A stretch of DNA of 64,000 bases from Zingiber officinale (lineage: Eukaryota; Streptophyta; Magnoliopsida; Zingiberales; Zingiberaceae), in assembly GCF_018446385.1 (NCBI RefSeq), contig NC_055989.1, positions 132,831,004-132,895,003 on the forward strand. Reading direction: 5' to 3'. Of this stretch, positions 11,021 through 22,573 are shown one piece after another. Under the pieces are notes generated by a model. That model made no database searches and had not been told where the DNA came from. It worked only from the letters and a program-made list of their open reading frames with translations. Each line of letters opens with the position of its first letter. The first letter of the stretch is position 1. A program made the translations under genes and the position numbers.

Positions 11021-11515
11021 CGCGGGAGAGGACGACCGTTGATAGCGGTTGCGGCGGCGGGGGGCATTCTTTTGAAATTACAATATGAAAATAAGAAAGC
11101 AAAGTAAAATTAGATTTTTTTTTTTAAGATTAAGTATTTTAGAGTACAAATTTAATGTGATGATAAAATAGGTCGAATATAAATTCGATAAATTTTATTT
11201 TACCTTCTATCTTTGGTTTTTTAAATGCCCTTAAAGTTTCATTTTTCCTTTTTATCATTTTGCTTTCCAACGCCCACCAAATTGGCATGATAAACACAAG
11301 AGCTTAGAACTTTACACCAAAGTAGACCATCTTTCATACTTGATAACACATCATGTCCATAGATTATTTCCATAGATTATTTAGAAGCTCAGACTGGCAT
11401 TGCCATCATATCATTTATAATAATCCAAATACTCAAAGCGCCATCATAGAGTCGTAAGTAAACGCACCACAACATCTTGATATAGGTCGCACGAGGCTCT
11501 TCTTCCTCGACGTAA

Positions 11516-14295
11516 TCAGAACTCTCTGTCCGGGAATATGAGAGGAGCAATAAGGGACCAGATGAAGAGACCCGCGGTTGCCCACCCAGTGGCAATCCTA
11601 ACCCACACAGAAGGCCACCCGACGTCGACGAGCTTTCCGCTTTCTCCGACCGAGGTCGACCAGCCAGTCAGGAGCATGGCTGAGTACATGCTTGCGAGAG
11701 AGAAGATGAGGTGGAAGAAGGTATATGAGTAAGAAACTGGCTTTGATTCATCCTTCTTCTCGTCTTTCTGTTCGTCCAGCTTGTCAAACGGCAGCAATGG
11801 TTTCTCGGACCCTATGATATATTTGTTAACAAAAGCAACGTCCAACGATCACAAAGCAATGTAGAGAACTGACCGGCACGAGGTGAACTTGGGGATGATA
11901 CAAAGGTTGTTGAGGAGCCAGCGCGAACGGCGGAGTAGACAACTGAGAGCACAGTCGTAAACAATCCTAGAGTGAGACTTCCAGTCGAAATGGCTTTTGA
12001 ATGGTTGTGAAGGCCATTGCACTCATAATCCCTCGGTTCACTTGAAAGCCCACTGTAACAGAGGTAAGTGCAGTAAAGTGAAATAACTGATGCTGGCAGC
12101 AGGCTTCCATTTACCTACATGTATCAACCAAAAAAAAAAAAACTTCATTGCAATTTGTTTGGCAGCATATGAATATAGAAATTTGATTCCTCTGTGCATG
12201 TAATCTTTAACTAAAAGAATGTGATTTGCTTAATGAGGTTATTCAATTTAGTAAGACGGAGTAGGAACAAACCTTTGGATGCAATGCAATTGTAGCAAAA
12301 ACGAACACTAGAATCAACGTAAGAACAATGAAAAAGGTATTGAGTCCACAGTCATGTCCTGATGGAGTAAACCAGTGAAAGAGCACCCCGGCAAAGGTGA
12401 ATGTTGCTAAGTAGCAAACCATAGAGACAATTAACAAAGCCATGTACCTATAGCAAAAGGATAGAGTGAAAGCCTCCATTTGCTATAAACACAGTTTATG
12501 AAACAGAAGCATCAACATAGTATATACAAACCAGAACTGCTCGTCCTTTGAGACCCAATTTTCATTCCAAGCATGTACAAAGTCAAGCAAGAGAATTACT
12601 TGAACCAGGAGAAACAATCCAGAACCAAATTTTGATATTGACTCTGCAACACAATACACCATAAGTACCCAATTTGTATATCTATTAACATACTTAAAGA
12701 GGTGAGCGATTTGATTCTTTGTAACATGAATAAAAATGTGTAAAAAGCAGTTCATGCAATGGCAGAGTATGCAGTAATTCCATATTTACTGTCATTATGC
12801 CATTGACATGTATTTGTGGTGTAAAAGGCCAGTTGCAGACCACACACTGTATGGCATATATTATTTAAATCATATTCAAATATTTGATTAAAGCAATTTA
12901 CAAGATTCGCTAAACACAAAAGTAGTAGGTTTCTTCATATAAACAAGATTACTTGTCTAGCTCGCATTCAATCCTAAGTATCAACAAAGTGCTGAGACTT
13001 GTTAACTATAGAAGATTTGAAAACAATGAAAACAAAAGATTAACAGAAAGACAGTTAATCGAGATAGTTGTCGGACTTAGCTATGAAGGCTAGGAGCTCT
13101 CTGCTGAGGACCTCCAAATTCTACCTACCTCAACAGCAACAAAAGTCATAAACTACAGCCTGCTTTGAAAGGGCAGGGTGTGGTGGATGGCAATGGCTAT
13201 AAGGAATCAAGTTAGTGTTGTGCTAATGATGATGTTTTAGCTGAATAAATATTTTCCTAAAACTACAAACAACTTCCCTGATCAATTATTATTTTTTTCA
13301 AATAGGCACATGCTTGCTTATTTATAAATAAAACAAACTTAGTTCATACTTAAATTTCTTTTATTCTCAATTCTTAGCAACTAACCACACAGCTTATGAA
13401 GATAATTAGTTTTATTATCTAATACAAATAGTATATGTGGTACACTGGTACTAGAAAATTATATGCTTTCAAACCCATGTATGAAAGAACTAGATCAAAA
13501 CAGGAAGTGTGAATTTTTTTTCTGCTAAAATTAATGGAAAAATGAACCATGTCATAATCTTCAGCTCAAACTAATGTACCGTCTTTATGAAGAACGAAAA
13601 TTCCTAGAGTTCCATGAAAAACAAATAGTCTGCAGTAAGAAATTGCATAGTAACTAGAGAAAGATTCTTCCTTATATTATTTAAATGAAAGAGAGGCATT
13701 TTAACTTCTTAAGACAGCAAAGCCTCACCATAGAAGCTGACGACGCCATTGGGGACGAAGAACATAAGAAAGACCACAACACACCAGCAGACAATCTTCG
13801 CCATCCAACCACCATGGTGCAGACGATCGCGCGGATCCTTCTGATTCTTTATACCGATCATAAGAACAGCTAGAATCGTGAAAAACAGGAAATTCCCCAA
13901 GCTGACACGAAGAACGGCGCTGGTCTCAAACCATTCCCTATCGGGCATCTTCTGGAAGTGATTAATCCCTGCAAAACCATCCAAGGGTCAATTATTAGAC
14001 CGATCCAATCTGGTAACGATAAAATTTTGAACGATCAACCAAAATTGTAGCTTAATACGTAGAATTCGTCTTGCGAATTGGTAAAAATGAAGAGAAGTTA
14101 AAAATTTATACACGGGAGGGACTCCATGAGAGGAGCGGCCACCTCGCGTAGGATCCATGAGATGACGAGGGACAAGGCGAAGAGGCCGCAGTAGGCGATG
14201 CGAGCGGAGCGGCGGCTGATGCTGCCGGCGACCGAGCGGCACGCCTCGCAAGCGCAGGACGCGCAACAAGAGGCGAGGCACGAGGCTGCCCACAT
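11516..14295 (-). CDS. SERINC/TMS1-family membrane protein (six exons)
   Basis: Serine incorporator family, a eukaryotic multi-pass membrane protein of the endomembranes; its plant function is poorly known. Exons on the minus strand: 14112-14295, 13729-13968, 12532-12643, 12273-12447, 11874-12114 and 11516-11811, all GT-AG, summing to 415 residues, the normal family length. Seen: a Cys-rich start (MWAASCLASCCASCACEAC), the conserved PDREWFETSAVLRVSLGN block after the first membrane segment, about ten hydrophobic segments, the HWFTPSG and CNGL blocks, and the C-terminal WPSVWVRIATGWATAGLF stretch. The exon 1 donor uses the second of two overlapping GT dinucleotides (14110-14111); only this choice keeps the conserved LPWINHF junction in frame. 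A telo-box (AAACCCTA, 14357-14364) lies upstream. Confidence 0.93.
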
Positions 14296-14356
14296 AACTT
14301 CGTCGTCGATTTCGCCCTCTTCTTCTTCGAATCTACAGGGAAGAAGCCCGAACCGG

Positions 14357-14364
14357 AAACCCTA
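14357..14364. promoter_or_regulatory. telo-box in the SERINC 5' region
   Basis: AAACCCTA lies about 60 bp upstream of the SERINC start codon. Telo-boxes near transcription starts are common in broadly expressed plant genes. Assignment rests only on the motif and its position. Confidence 0.35.
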
Positions 14365-14449
14365 GAGCACGGAAAGGGTGAGCGGAAGCTTGTCTCTTTC
14401 CCATCCTCTTGTAATCGAGTAATCGACGGGAATAACTTTTTCGAATCAG

Positions 14450-15304
14450 CCCTCCTATTTTTTAATTTTCTAAATTGTCAAATATTAGAGTCGGTCAAGC
14501 ATTCAAAAGTATAGGACTTTTTATTATCTAATTAATTTCATTAGTAAACCGTCTTACTTTTATGGGCAAGAGCGGAAAGCACACTCTCATTTATGATTTT
14601 TAAATCAAAAGTATATAATTAGTCCATTATTCTCTCAGATTATTCAATATTATTATCTTTCATGAAAATGTCGAACTGTTTAGGTGCATTACAATAATTA
14701 AATAGTTACGATTTATAATTACTATAATATTATAAAGTTATTCAATCTAGATAAGAATTTATTGTAGTTAGTTATAACCATTACAATTTCATAATTATTA
14801 TAATATGAATGATAGAAATTTATCGTAATTGTTACAATGAAGATTCGACTTTCTCACCTAATATTCACATTGAAACAGTATAAAATTATAGCTACTATAA
14901 TACAAATTTGATGCTCATCTAAAATTCATGTTGTAGCATTTATAAAATCGTAACTGTTATAACTTATATAGTCGCTACAGTTTTACAGTTACTAAAAAAT
15001 ACATCCAACCGATTCAAAAATTATGCGAAAGATTTAAATAGGAGATAGAACAATATTAAAGGGCAATTGGATAATTATACAAGACAAAACAATATAGTAG
15101 AGCGTCTTTGATAAAAAAAATTAAAATGGGATGCGTCTTTAATGAATTGGAAAAAAAGACCTTTTCATTTATGCCCTTCTTTTAATTCATCTATTAGGTA
15201 AATCCTAGGGGTTGACACCGCTTATAAACGCATGATATTAGAGGTCGATCTCAAGATTTTACCGCATGTGGAAACTCCGTCGTACGTTTACCACCTGTGC
15301 TCAT
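14450..15304. other. AT-rich intergenic region
   Basis: No gene is visible. Degenerate ACTATAAT/GTTATAAC-type words recur in both orientations at 14690-15000, suggesting an old decayed MITE or simple AT-rich repeat. Confidence 0.35.
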
Positions 15305-15351
15305 GTTGAATCTCTCTCCATATGACATATAGCCATTATAGGAGGTCATTA

Positions 15352-15544
15352 GTCCCCAGGACGTAGCACAACTGGGAGTGTATGATTTCGTGACCAAAGG
15401 TTTAGGGTTCAATTTTCGAGATGTCATTATCTATGATTAACGTTCCTACCATGCACTTTCAACTATATATACTTATATTTACCTTTCTTTATATCCATAA
15501 AACTAATTCTAAGGGATCAGTACTGTAATGATTCCATATTTTTA
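15352..15544 (+). repeat. tRNA-like SINE, type 1, copy A
   Basis: A 193-bp unit bracketed by TTATAGGAGGTCATTA (15336-15351) and TTATAGGAGATCATTA (15545-15560), a 16-bp duplication with one mismatch. The head has an A-box-like TAGCACAACTGG and a B-box-like GGTTCAATTTTC, as in tRNA-derived SINEs. Confidence 0.65.
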
Positions 15545-15625
15545 TTATAGGAGATCATTAATACGACTGTTTCATTTGTTTCTTTATACATATTTAAATT
15601 CAAAGGTCAACTTTAGAAATGCTCT

Positions 15626-16776
15626 AAAAAAAAGGTAGATCCACTACCTTAGCGGCCCCCTAGTACCGACCCCACGGATATGGAGGGAGGTTCATGCAGG
15701 TACACAGTGGCGGATTTAGTATAGGACTAGGGGGGGCCACGGCCCCCCCAAAGATGGGGGAAAAGTTTGGGCTATCTCTCGCCCGACCGGCTGATTATGA
15801 TATAATTCGTCAAAACGGATGCGGAACGTCTGGAATGGCATGAGCCGTGTCAAATTTTTTGTATATAACGTTCTAGACCTCACGGCAGCATCTTGTCCGG
15901 CGAAAGATCACGGCGGCGACAGTAACTTTTCCAGCGATATATCATGGCGGAGAGACAGTGAGAGTGGGGAGGTGAAAAGCTGAGAAGGAACTAAGGAAGG
16001 AAGTGGTTTGGACTTTGGTGGCAATGACCAAGACGTGCGAAAATGGAAGATGACGTAAGAAAAAAAATATAGGGTAATTAATTGAGAGTTCATTAGTTTA
16101 GGTTAGATTTTGATTAATTCTCAATTTAAATAACTTAATTAAATTTTAACATAAATTATCTTCTAAAATATCATAGAAAATCTATTTTAAATTTTAAAAA
16201 TTCCTAAATAAATTTTATATATTTAAATTTATTTATTCTGCAAGTCTTAACTAATTATTATTATTATTATTAATTATTTAATTATTAAATTCATTCTAAT
16301 AAAAAATTTATACAATAAATTTTATTTATTTATTTTATAAATCCGTGCTATGATCGTTCTGTGAAACAATATTGAAATTGGAACGGTAGAATTTGAGATG
16401 ACATCAAGATTGTTCTTGCAAACCATGGATCACGCTCTGCGATGACACTTTCATGGAACAAATCATCGCACAGTTAGGAGATGCATCAACCCGGCCCCCA
16501 ACCCTAAAACCCCCAAGGTGAAGAAAGAGTTTAGGCTGCCGGTCGCTCACCATCCAATCACGCTGGCCTATGACGATGCTTTCGAGCAAGTCATCATATA
16601 GCCAGGAGGCGTATTAATTCGGCCCCCTCAAACCTAAAATCCTGGATCCGCCCCTGCAGGTACACAGGCCATAGGCGCATGGCGGGATAAACCTCTGGTC
16701 GTCAGTTCCTGAGAATCGACCCCTGGCCATTATGCCAAAGATACTATGCAACCACCGTCTACGCTACACCCTGGGG
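15626..16776 (-). repeat. SINE with T-run tail, split by a hAT element
   Basis: Flanked by an imperfect 18-bp duplication (caactttagaaatgctct at 15608-15625; caactttggaaatgccct at 16777-16794). Read on the minus strand it has an A-box-like TAGCGTAGACGGTGG and a B-box-like GGGTCGATTCTC, and ends in a run of T, a 3' end seen in Au-type plant SINEs. Without the 960 bp brought by the hAT insertion it is about 191 bp. Confidence 0.65.
15705..16656. mobile_element. non-autonomous hAT DNA transposon
   Basis: A 952-bp element starting CAGTGGCGGATTTAG and ending CTGGATCCGCCCCTG (imperfect terminal inverted repeats), flanked by a perfect 8-bp duplication caggtaca (15697-15704 and 16657-16664). The 8-bp duplication and CAGGGGCGG-type ends identify the hAT superfamily. 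No transposase is visible, so it depends on a partner. Confidence 0.88.
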
Positions 16777-16930
16777 CAACTTTGGAAATGCCCTCAAAAT
16801 CCTTTTACCACTCACCAGAGTCACTTTATTAGTAAGGAAGTTGCTAATATGTATTCCAAAAATAAAAGAAACAAGCCTATTATATTGAATCTCTCTCCAT
16901 ATGACATATAGTCATTATAAGAGGTCATTA

Positions 16931-17619
16931 GGACCCTGTGGGTCATCCGAGTTAGTATGTGGTGGGTGTTGCCACAATAAAATCGTAGGATCGATCCTCG
17001 GGGTAGCTGGGGAATAATTCTCCTATCCCCGTATTATACCTTGTTCGTCACATGCTCGCTCAGATGTTGCAATTTACCTCCCTCGTGATGACCTTAGGTC
17101 GGGTACGGCGGGGGCGCTAGGAGCGAGCGTTTCGCCTTTTGTCACAATTATAGGAGGTCATTAGACCCCACAGGTCATCCGAGTTGGTATGTGATGGGAT
17201 GCTTGCATGAGGTTGCGGGGTCAAAACTCAGGGTAGTCGGGGCGTAAATCCCCGGTCCCCGTGCAACTCACCCCACTTGCCACATGCTCGCTCAGGATGT
17301 TGTGATTTACCTCCCTCATGATGGCCTTGGGTCGGGTGCGGCGGGAGCGCTGGGGGCGAGCGATTTCGCCTTTTGCCACATTATAGGAGGTCATTAGGAT
17401 CCCATGGATCATTCGAGTTGGTAAGTGGTAGCATGCTTGTCACATGACGTCGCGGGGTAGAATTGTAGGGATGTCGGGGTGTAAATTCCTGGACCCTATG
17501 CACCTCACCCCACCACCACTTGCCTGCTCGCCTGCCGTAATTTACCTCCCTCGTGATGATCTGAAGTCGGGTGCGGCGGGGATGCTAGCTATGGGCGAAC
17601 GATTTCGTCTTTTGCTCAA
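16931..17619 (+). repeat. three head-to-tail tRNA-like SINE units (type 2)
   Basis: Units at 16931-17147 (217 bp), 17164-17380 (217 bp) and 17397-17619 (223 bp), each preceded and followed by the same 16-bp word TTATAGGAGGTCATTA (16915-16930, 17148-17163, 17381-17396, 17620-17635; the first has one change). Each has an A-box-like GAGTTGGTATGTG near its head; the B-box-like sequence is clearest in the first unit (GATCGATCC). The shared end is TTTCGCCTTTTGCCACA. This looks like one insertion multiplied by unequal exchange between its target duplications, or repeated insertion at one site. Confidence 0.7.
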
Positions 17620-17635
17620 TTATAGGAGGTCATTA

Positions 17636-17818
17636 GTCCCCAGGACGTAGCACAGCTAAGGATGTATGATTTCATAGTCGAAAGATTTAGGGTTCAATTA
17701 TCGAAATATCATTATTTGGGATTAACATTCTGGCCATACTATATATACTTATATTTATCTTTCTCTATATCCATAAGAACTAATTCTAAAGGGTCGCTAC
17801 GGCGGTTCCATATTTTTA
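17636..17818 (+). repeat. tRNA-like SINE, type 1, copy B
   Basis: A 183-bp paralogue of the unit at 15352-15544, bracketed by the same target word (17620-17635 and 17819-17834). It was duplicated with its flanks in the segmental duplication. Confidence 0.65.
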
Positions 17819-18248
17819 TTATAAGAGGTCATTAATACGGCGATTTCATTTGTTTTTTTATACCTATTCAAATTCAAAGGTAAACTTTAGAAATACCCTC
17901 ACTGAAATCCTTTTACCACTCACCAGAGCCATTTATTAGTATGGAAGTTGCTAATATGTATTCCAAAAATAAAAGAAACAAGAAGAAATACTCAACAAAA
18001 TGCTCTGAAACAATACACTTTTTATCATATTAATGCTTGAATTGAATCTCTATGAAAATTAGCTAGAACTTTGTTCTATTGCTACAATAGAACAAAATGA
18101 ATCAATGTTTAGCTCAACAGTTATATCTTCATCAACAATTCCCTTCTCTCCTTTAATTCTCTGTTGACTCAACTTATCACTAATCCTATTTCCAAAATTA
18201 AGGAAAATAAATTATTGACTATTTCAGCTCGCAAACAAACAGCTAGAA

Positions 18249-19942
18249 CTACACGCCTTCGATTAGTGGAGAAGACATAAAGTCACCGAACTCCCCAAAG
18301 ATGGAGTCGTCTTCTTCCTCAATGAAGCTCCTGCCATTTTGGCACTCGAAGTAGGTCTGAATATAATCTGGAAAATTGCACTGGAGTAATGATTTATTGT
18401 CTCCACAAGAGTTTGGTGTCGCCGGTGCTGATGATGAGGAGGAGGAGGTGGCAGCGGCGGCAGCGGCTGTGGTTTCCGGTGAAGTCTTTTGCAGCATCTC
18501 CTTGAATTTTGACGACTGTAATAGAAGTCCAAGCGCAGATGTCCCGGCGCCTCCTCCTCTGGCTCTCATTGGCTCAGGGACGTCGCTGACGTCGACGTGG
18601 GGCATCGGGATGCCGGTCGGTGGGTAAGAGCCGATGGCTCCCTCGGCGTTCGGCCGGAGCCACTTGATGTACCGGCTGAGTCCGAAGTTGGTGATGGCGT
18701 TGAGGCCTCGGTACTCGATCGCTGCAATGTCGTAAGCGGTCGCCGCCTCTTCCTGCGTCGCTGCACGCAAATCCAGAGATTCACTTTTTAATAAATAATA
18801 AATAATAAATAAAATGAAATATTTCCTTAATATAAATTTTTATTTTAAAATAAATAAATAAATAAATCACCAATATTAATTTTTTTTACCGTATGTTCCG
18901 AGGTAGAGATACTTGTTGCCGAAAACTCGACCAATTCGAGCTTCCCATCGCCCATTGTGATGATGCCTAATTAACATAAAATTTTCATTTGATTAGTTTT
19001 TTTTAATAATAATGATATAAACAAATTAAATACCTTGCTACTCCTCTGTACTTAGAGACTCCTCTCGAGAAGCCACTGCTCTTCCTGTATAACTTTCACC
19101 ACTTAATTAATTTTAAAAAATAATTAATGTATATTAATTAATACCTTCTCAATGATCCAATATATTCTTCTCTGGTCTGGCTCTCCATTTCCTTGAGCTC
19201 TTCCTCGTATGCTGATATCTTCGATTAATTTAAATTAAATAATACATAATTAATTATTAAAAAATATATTTAAAATGATAAAAATGGAAATAGTAGAAAA
19301 TAAAAAAAAAATAATACAGGGAAATTGAGGATGGTGTCTTGGCCCCAATACTTCAATGCTGCTAAATCATACGCATGAGCTGCTGCCTCTTCATCGTCAT
19401 AAGCCCCTGCATTAATATTAATCCAGAAATTAATTCTCAAATTATTATTATTATTATTTATTATACATTAAAATGTTTTTCTCACCAAGATAAACTGCAT
19501 CGAGATCCAAAATCCACCAAGGAAGCAACACAGAAAACATAATGTAAAATAATGTTAACTCCATTAAGAAAAAAAAAAATTAACTTTGTGATTAGTTAAT
19601 TAATCAATTAATTAATTGCTTACCTTGCTTTCCTTTCTTATTTTGTGACTCATTCCAGCAGTTTTTGTCCCACAAATGTGCCTCGTATCTCCCGGTCCAC
19701 CGATGCCTGCTCAAGTTAATTATGATTAATGAACACTAATTGGACCCCAAAAACAGCAATTAATAGTGATTAAGCAAAGTATTAAAATGATTAATTAGGG
19801 GTAATTAACTGGTTAACCTGGTGACACCGCGATAGACGGAGCTGCGTTGAGAAGGAGACTCTCTCGGTACGCTTTTTCTTGTTCTCTTTAGCTTTGCGGC
19901 TCCGGTCGCACCGTTGTCGATGTTTCTTTGCCTCTTGGCCAT
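18249..19942 (-). CDS. WRI4: AP2 transcription factor of the WRINKLED group, WRI4-like (eight exons)
   Basis: Double-AP2 activator of fatty-acid and cuticular-wax genes in the nucleus. Exons on the minus strand: 19818-19942, 19624-19706, 19486-19494, 19318-19406, 19145-19218, 19034-19084, 18890-18966 and 18249-18760, giving 339 residues. Seen: AP2 domain 1 at about 35-103 ([19 protein letters not shown]), AP2 domain 2 at about 138-197 ([20 protein letters not shown]), and a C-terminal block [13 protein letters not shown] shared in my memory with WRI4 rather than WRI1. The 9-bp third exon encodes the VYL motif typical of the WRI group. The frame stays open upstream to 20095, but the MAKRQ start at 19942 fits the family. 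The acidic, Ser/Ala-rich tail is a likely activation region. WRI3 is the alternative. Confidence 0.9.
19486..19494 (-). other. 9-bp micro-exon encoding VYL
   Basis: The nonamer TTTATCTTG is flanked by an acceptor (TGCAG) and a donor (GTGAG) on the minus strand. It joins CAA-G and GG-GCT to read Q-V-Y-L-G inside AP2 domain 1. A 9-bp exon for VYL is known from WRI1-type genes, so its presence here confirms the gene model. Confidence 0.9.
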
Positions 19943-22573
19943 TGCTATTGCTCTTCCAAAGATGGTAATTGAGGGAGAAGGAACGAAAGGGGGGTTTTTA
20001 TTAATGAAGAAGGATGAGCCCAATTTAATTGGAAGCCGGCTCTCTCTTTGATATTGGCCGTCCATTGTCTTTACTTGGAGCAATATTGTGGTCACTCTTG
20101 CACTAATCTTGATGTTTTTGAAGTATTAATTTATTGCAGGGATTTGTTTTTTTTACTTTATTCGATGAAAAATAAAGATAATTTGGTATCTTAAACACTA
20201 TTGTTAGAATTTCAGATGTTAATATTTAATTGTTTAATATTAATTTTTTGGGGGGCGCAAAGAAGGAAAAAGAAGAAGAGTTTAGATGAACTACTAATTA
20301 ACTACTCCCAACTAAAGAATCCTGAAAAAACAGTAATTTATTTTACATATTGTTGTTCAGATTATTAATTAGTTGATCCAATTGATGACTTTTAAATACA
20401 AAACTTTGAATTTAATTTATTTTTAAGAAATTTCATTTCGATTTCTAAATTTTAATATTTTTTTTATAAAACTAAAATATATGATTTTTTTTTAAATAAA
20501 ATAATCCCTCTATTAACTGGCATTGTAACTCTCAACAAAGCTTTATATTAATTAGTTCAACAACCAGATAATTCCACATATTTTAACTTAAAAGCTGTAG
20601 TAGCTTGTTTTGTGTGGTTTGTGAAGTATTTAAAAGGGAATTATTTTTTTAAAAAAAACACACACAATAATTTAGAGTATAATAGAATTGGTAGATTAAT
20701 TTATGTAAAAAAAATGATTATTTCTGCATTGAGAAATCAACCAAGAAAATATAATTTATCTTCGTTGAAAGATTCAACTACGAAATAACAGTTTAATTAT
20801 TTTTTTAATACAAATATCTAATTTATTGAAAGGAATTTTCTATTTTTAAAAGGATTTTTTAGCTTTTATTTTGGCACTTTTCCTTTGACATTAGTGTTCA
20901 AGTTATCATGCAAATCCAAAGAATAAATAGCAACGTTAACATATAATGAGAAAAGGGACGACAATGCCGATCATCTTTACTATGCTAAATCTGTTTGATT
21001 GATCAAGTAAGATAAAATTTAACTAGTATTTGTGTTGTCTAGACCATAAACTAATGCATCCCTGGGATTATGATATCGTGGTAGGATTATTAATGATAAT
21101 GGAATAGATTGAAATCTGATCCCGTGATAAATCTATCTCGACAGGACGGATTTAGATCTGTCAAAACGGGTTTCAAGGCGGATCCGAAGTGGGTCATGGG
21201 TTTAACCGGACCCGCCCCCGTATAATATTTTTTTATTAATTATTAATTGAATAAAAATTGGTAATTAATTTTTAATTGAATCAATAGATTTTAATTTGTA
21301 ATAATATTTTTTTACAAAATATTATTAATATAAACATTGAAAATAAATTAAATATTTAATTAATTTTTAAAAAAATTATTTTGAATTTAAAAAAATATAA
21401 AATATGACTAGTCTAGCGGGTCTATCCTGGACCCACCCCCGTTGAGTTCGCAAGGGCGGGGTGGGGTGGGTCCAAAGGGAGGCGGGGTGGGTCTCCGATT
21501 TGGCCAAATCCGTCCCAACTCAGATCTATTGCCATCCTTAGAAAGGACATCCAAATTGTTATCTAGGTACATGTGGTTCGATTCTAGCTATGACATATTT
21601 ACAAGAATTTTTACTCTAAATGAGAGGTGTAACTAAAGAATGCTGGGCTTCTAGGCTATCCGCCGCATATGTTTTCTTATTTACCTTGATTGTCAGTGGA
21701 AAATTTCTATGGGATCAGGTCGATTATCCTATGAATAGTTAATATGGCTAATTGATATTATTATTTTCTTAATCATAAAATAATGCACGTATCGTTTTTT
21801 AAAAATAATATTATATCAAAATTTAATTTTGGATGAATTATGTATCATGATAAAATTATAGTATATAGACAGGTATTAAGAAGAGCTCTTTTTATTATTT
21901 TACTAAAGTTTTTTTATATAAAAATTAAAAGGGCATTTCAAATTAAGAGACATCATATTCTATAATTCAATTAAATATGGTAACTATATTTAAAAGGGCA
22001 TTTCAAATTTATGGTAACTATATTTACATTATCAATTAAATATTCCACTTCTTAAATATCTCAAATTCTATAATTAAATATCTCATAAATTAAATATTGA
22101 CTTAACCACTTATTAAATATCTCACATTCCATATAAATATAAGGTTTTTTATTTTTTATTTTTTAAAAACAAGAGATACATTCAAATCTCCTCTATAATA
22201 TTTCTTTCCAATTGGATATTTAAAATTGGAAAATATTTTTAAAAACATATCCTTCCAAAAAGAATATTTGAGATTAGTAAATATTTTTTAAAAAAAAATT
22301 CCCTTTCAGCCCGGATATTTAAAATTAGAACATATTTGGAAAAATATCCCTCCCAAATATCTCCGCGGGCATAACTTACTAAATTCTGTTGAAATTATTC
22401 TCTATTAAAGAATCCCTTCGTCATCTTCTGAGAAATTGTTCCACCTTCCTCGCGAACAGATCCCTCCACCTCTGCTTCTGCGAAATACCTCTACGTGATC
22501 GAAGCGTAAAAGCTGCAAAGAAGCAGCGGAACTGGGCGTTCTAAGGTTCCTACTTTGGATATCTTCCGACGGA
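19943..22573. other. AT-rich intergenic region with a GC-rich MITE-like segment
   Basis: The divergent flanks of the WRI4-like and ASG1-like genes share this 2.6 kb. At 21140-21540 a GC-rich segment with repeated GGGCGGG/GGACCCGCCCCC words in opposite orientation (about 21165-21225 and 21415-21510) encloses an AT-rich core, as in plant foldback MITEs; exact ends could not be fixed. Short repeated words (GGGCATTTCAAATT, TTAAATATCTCA) occur at 21930-22140. No further gene is seen. Confidence 0.4.

Larger units (their letters stand above)
15305..17978. repeat. tandem segmental duplication holding a SINE cluster
   Basis: Two direct copies of one segment lie here: copy A at about 15305-16877 and copy B at about 16886-17978. 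Both start with TTGAATCTCTCTCC plus the target motif TTATAGGAGGTCATTA, both carry the same SINE (type 1), and both end with a shared block around GTTGCTAATATGTATTCC (16823-16877 and 17945-17978). Copy A gained a poly(T)-tailed SINE with a hAT element inside; copy B gained three type-2 SINE units. Confidence 0.75.

Noticed and set aside
16931-17619. Possible tandem tRNA genes
   Set aside because: A and B boxes are degenerate, no full cloverleaf or anticodon arm can be drawn, and the units are over 200 bp with target-duplication flanks, so they are SINEs.
19943-20095. N-terminal extension of the WRI4-like protein
   Set aside because: In frame but unlike the family, whose members begin close to MAK plus a basic stretch before the first AP2 domain.
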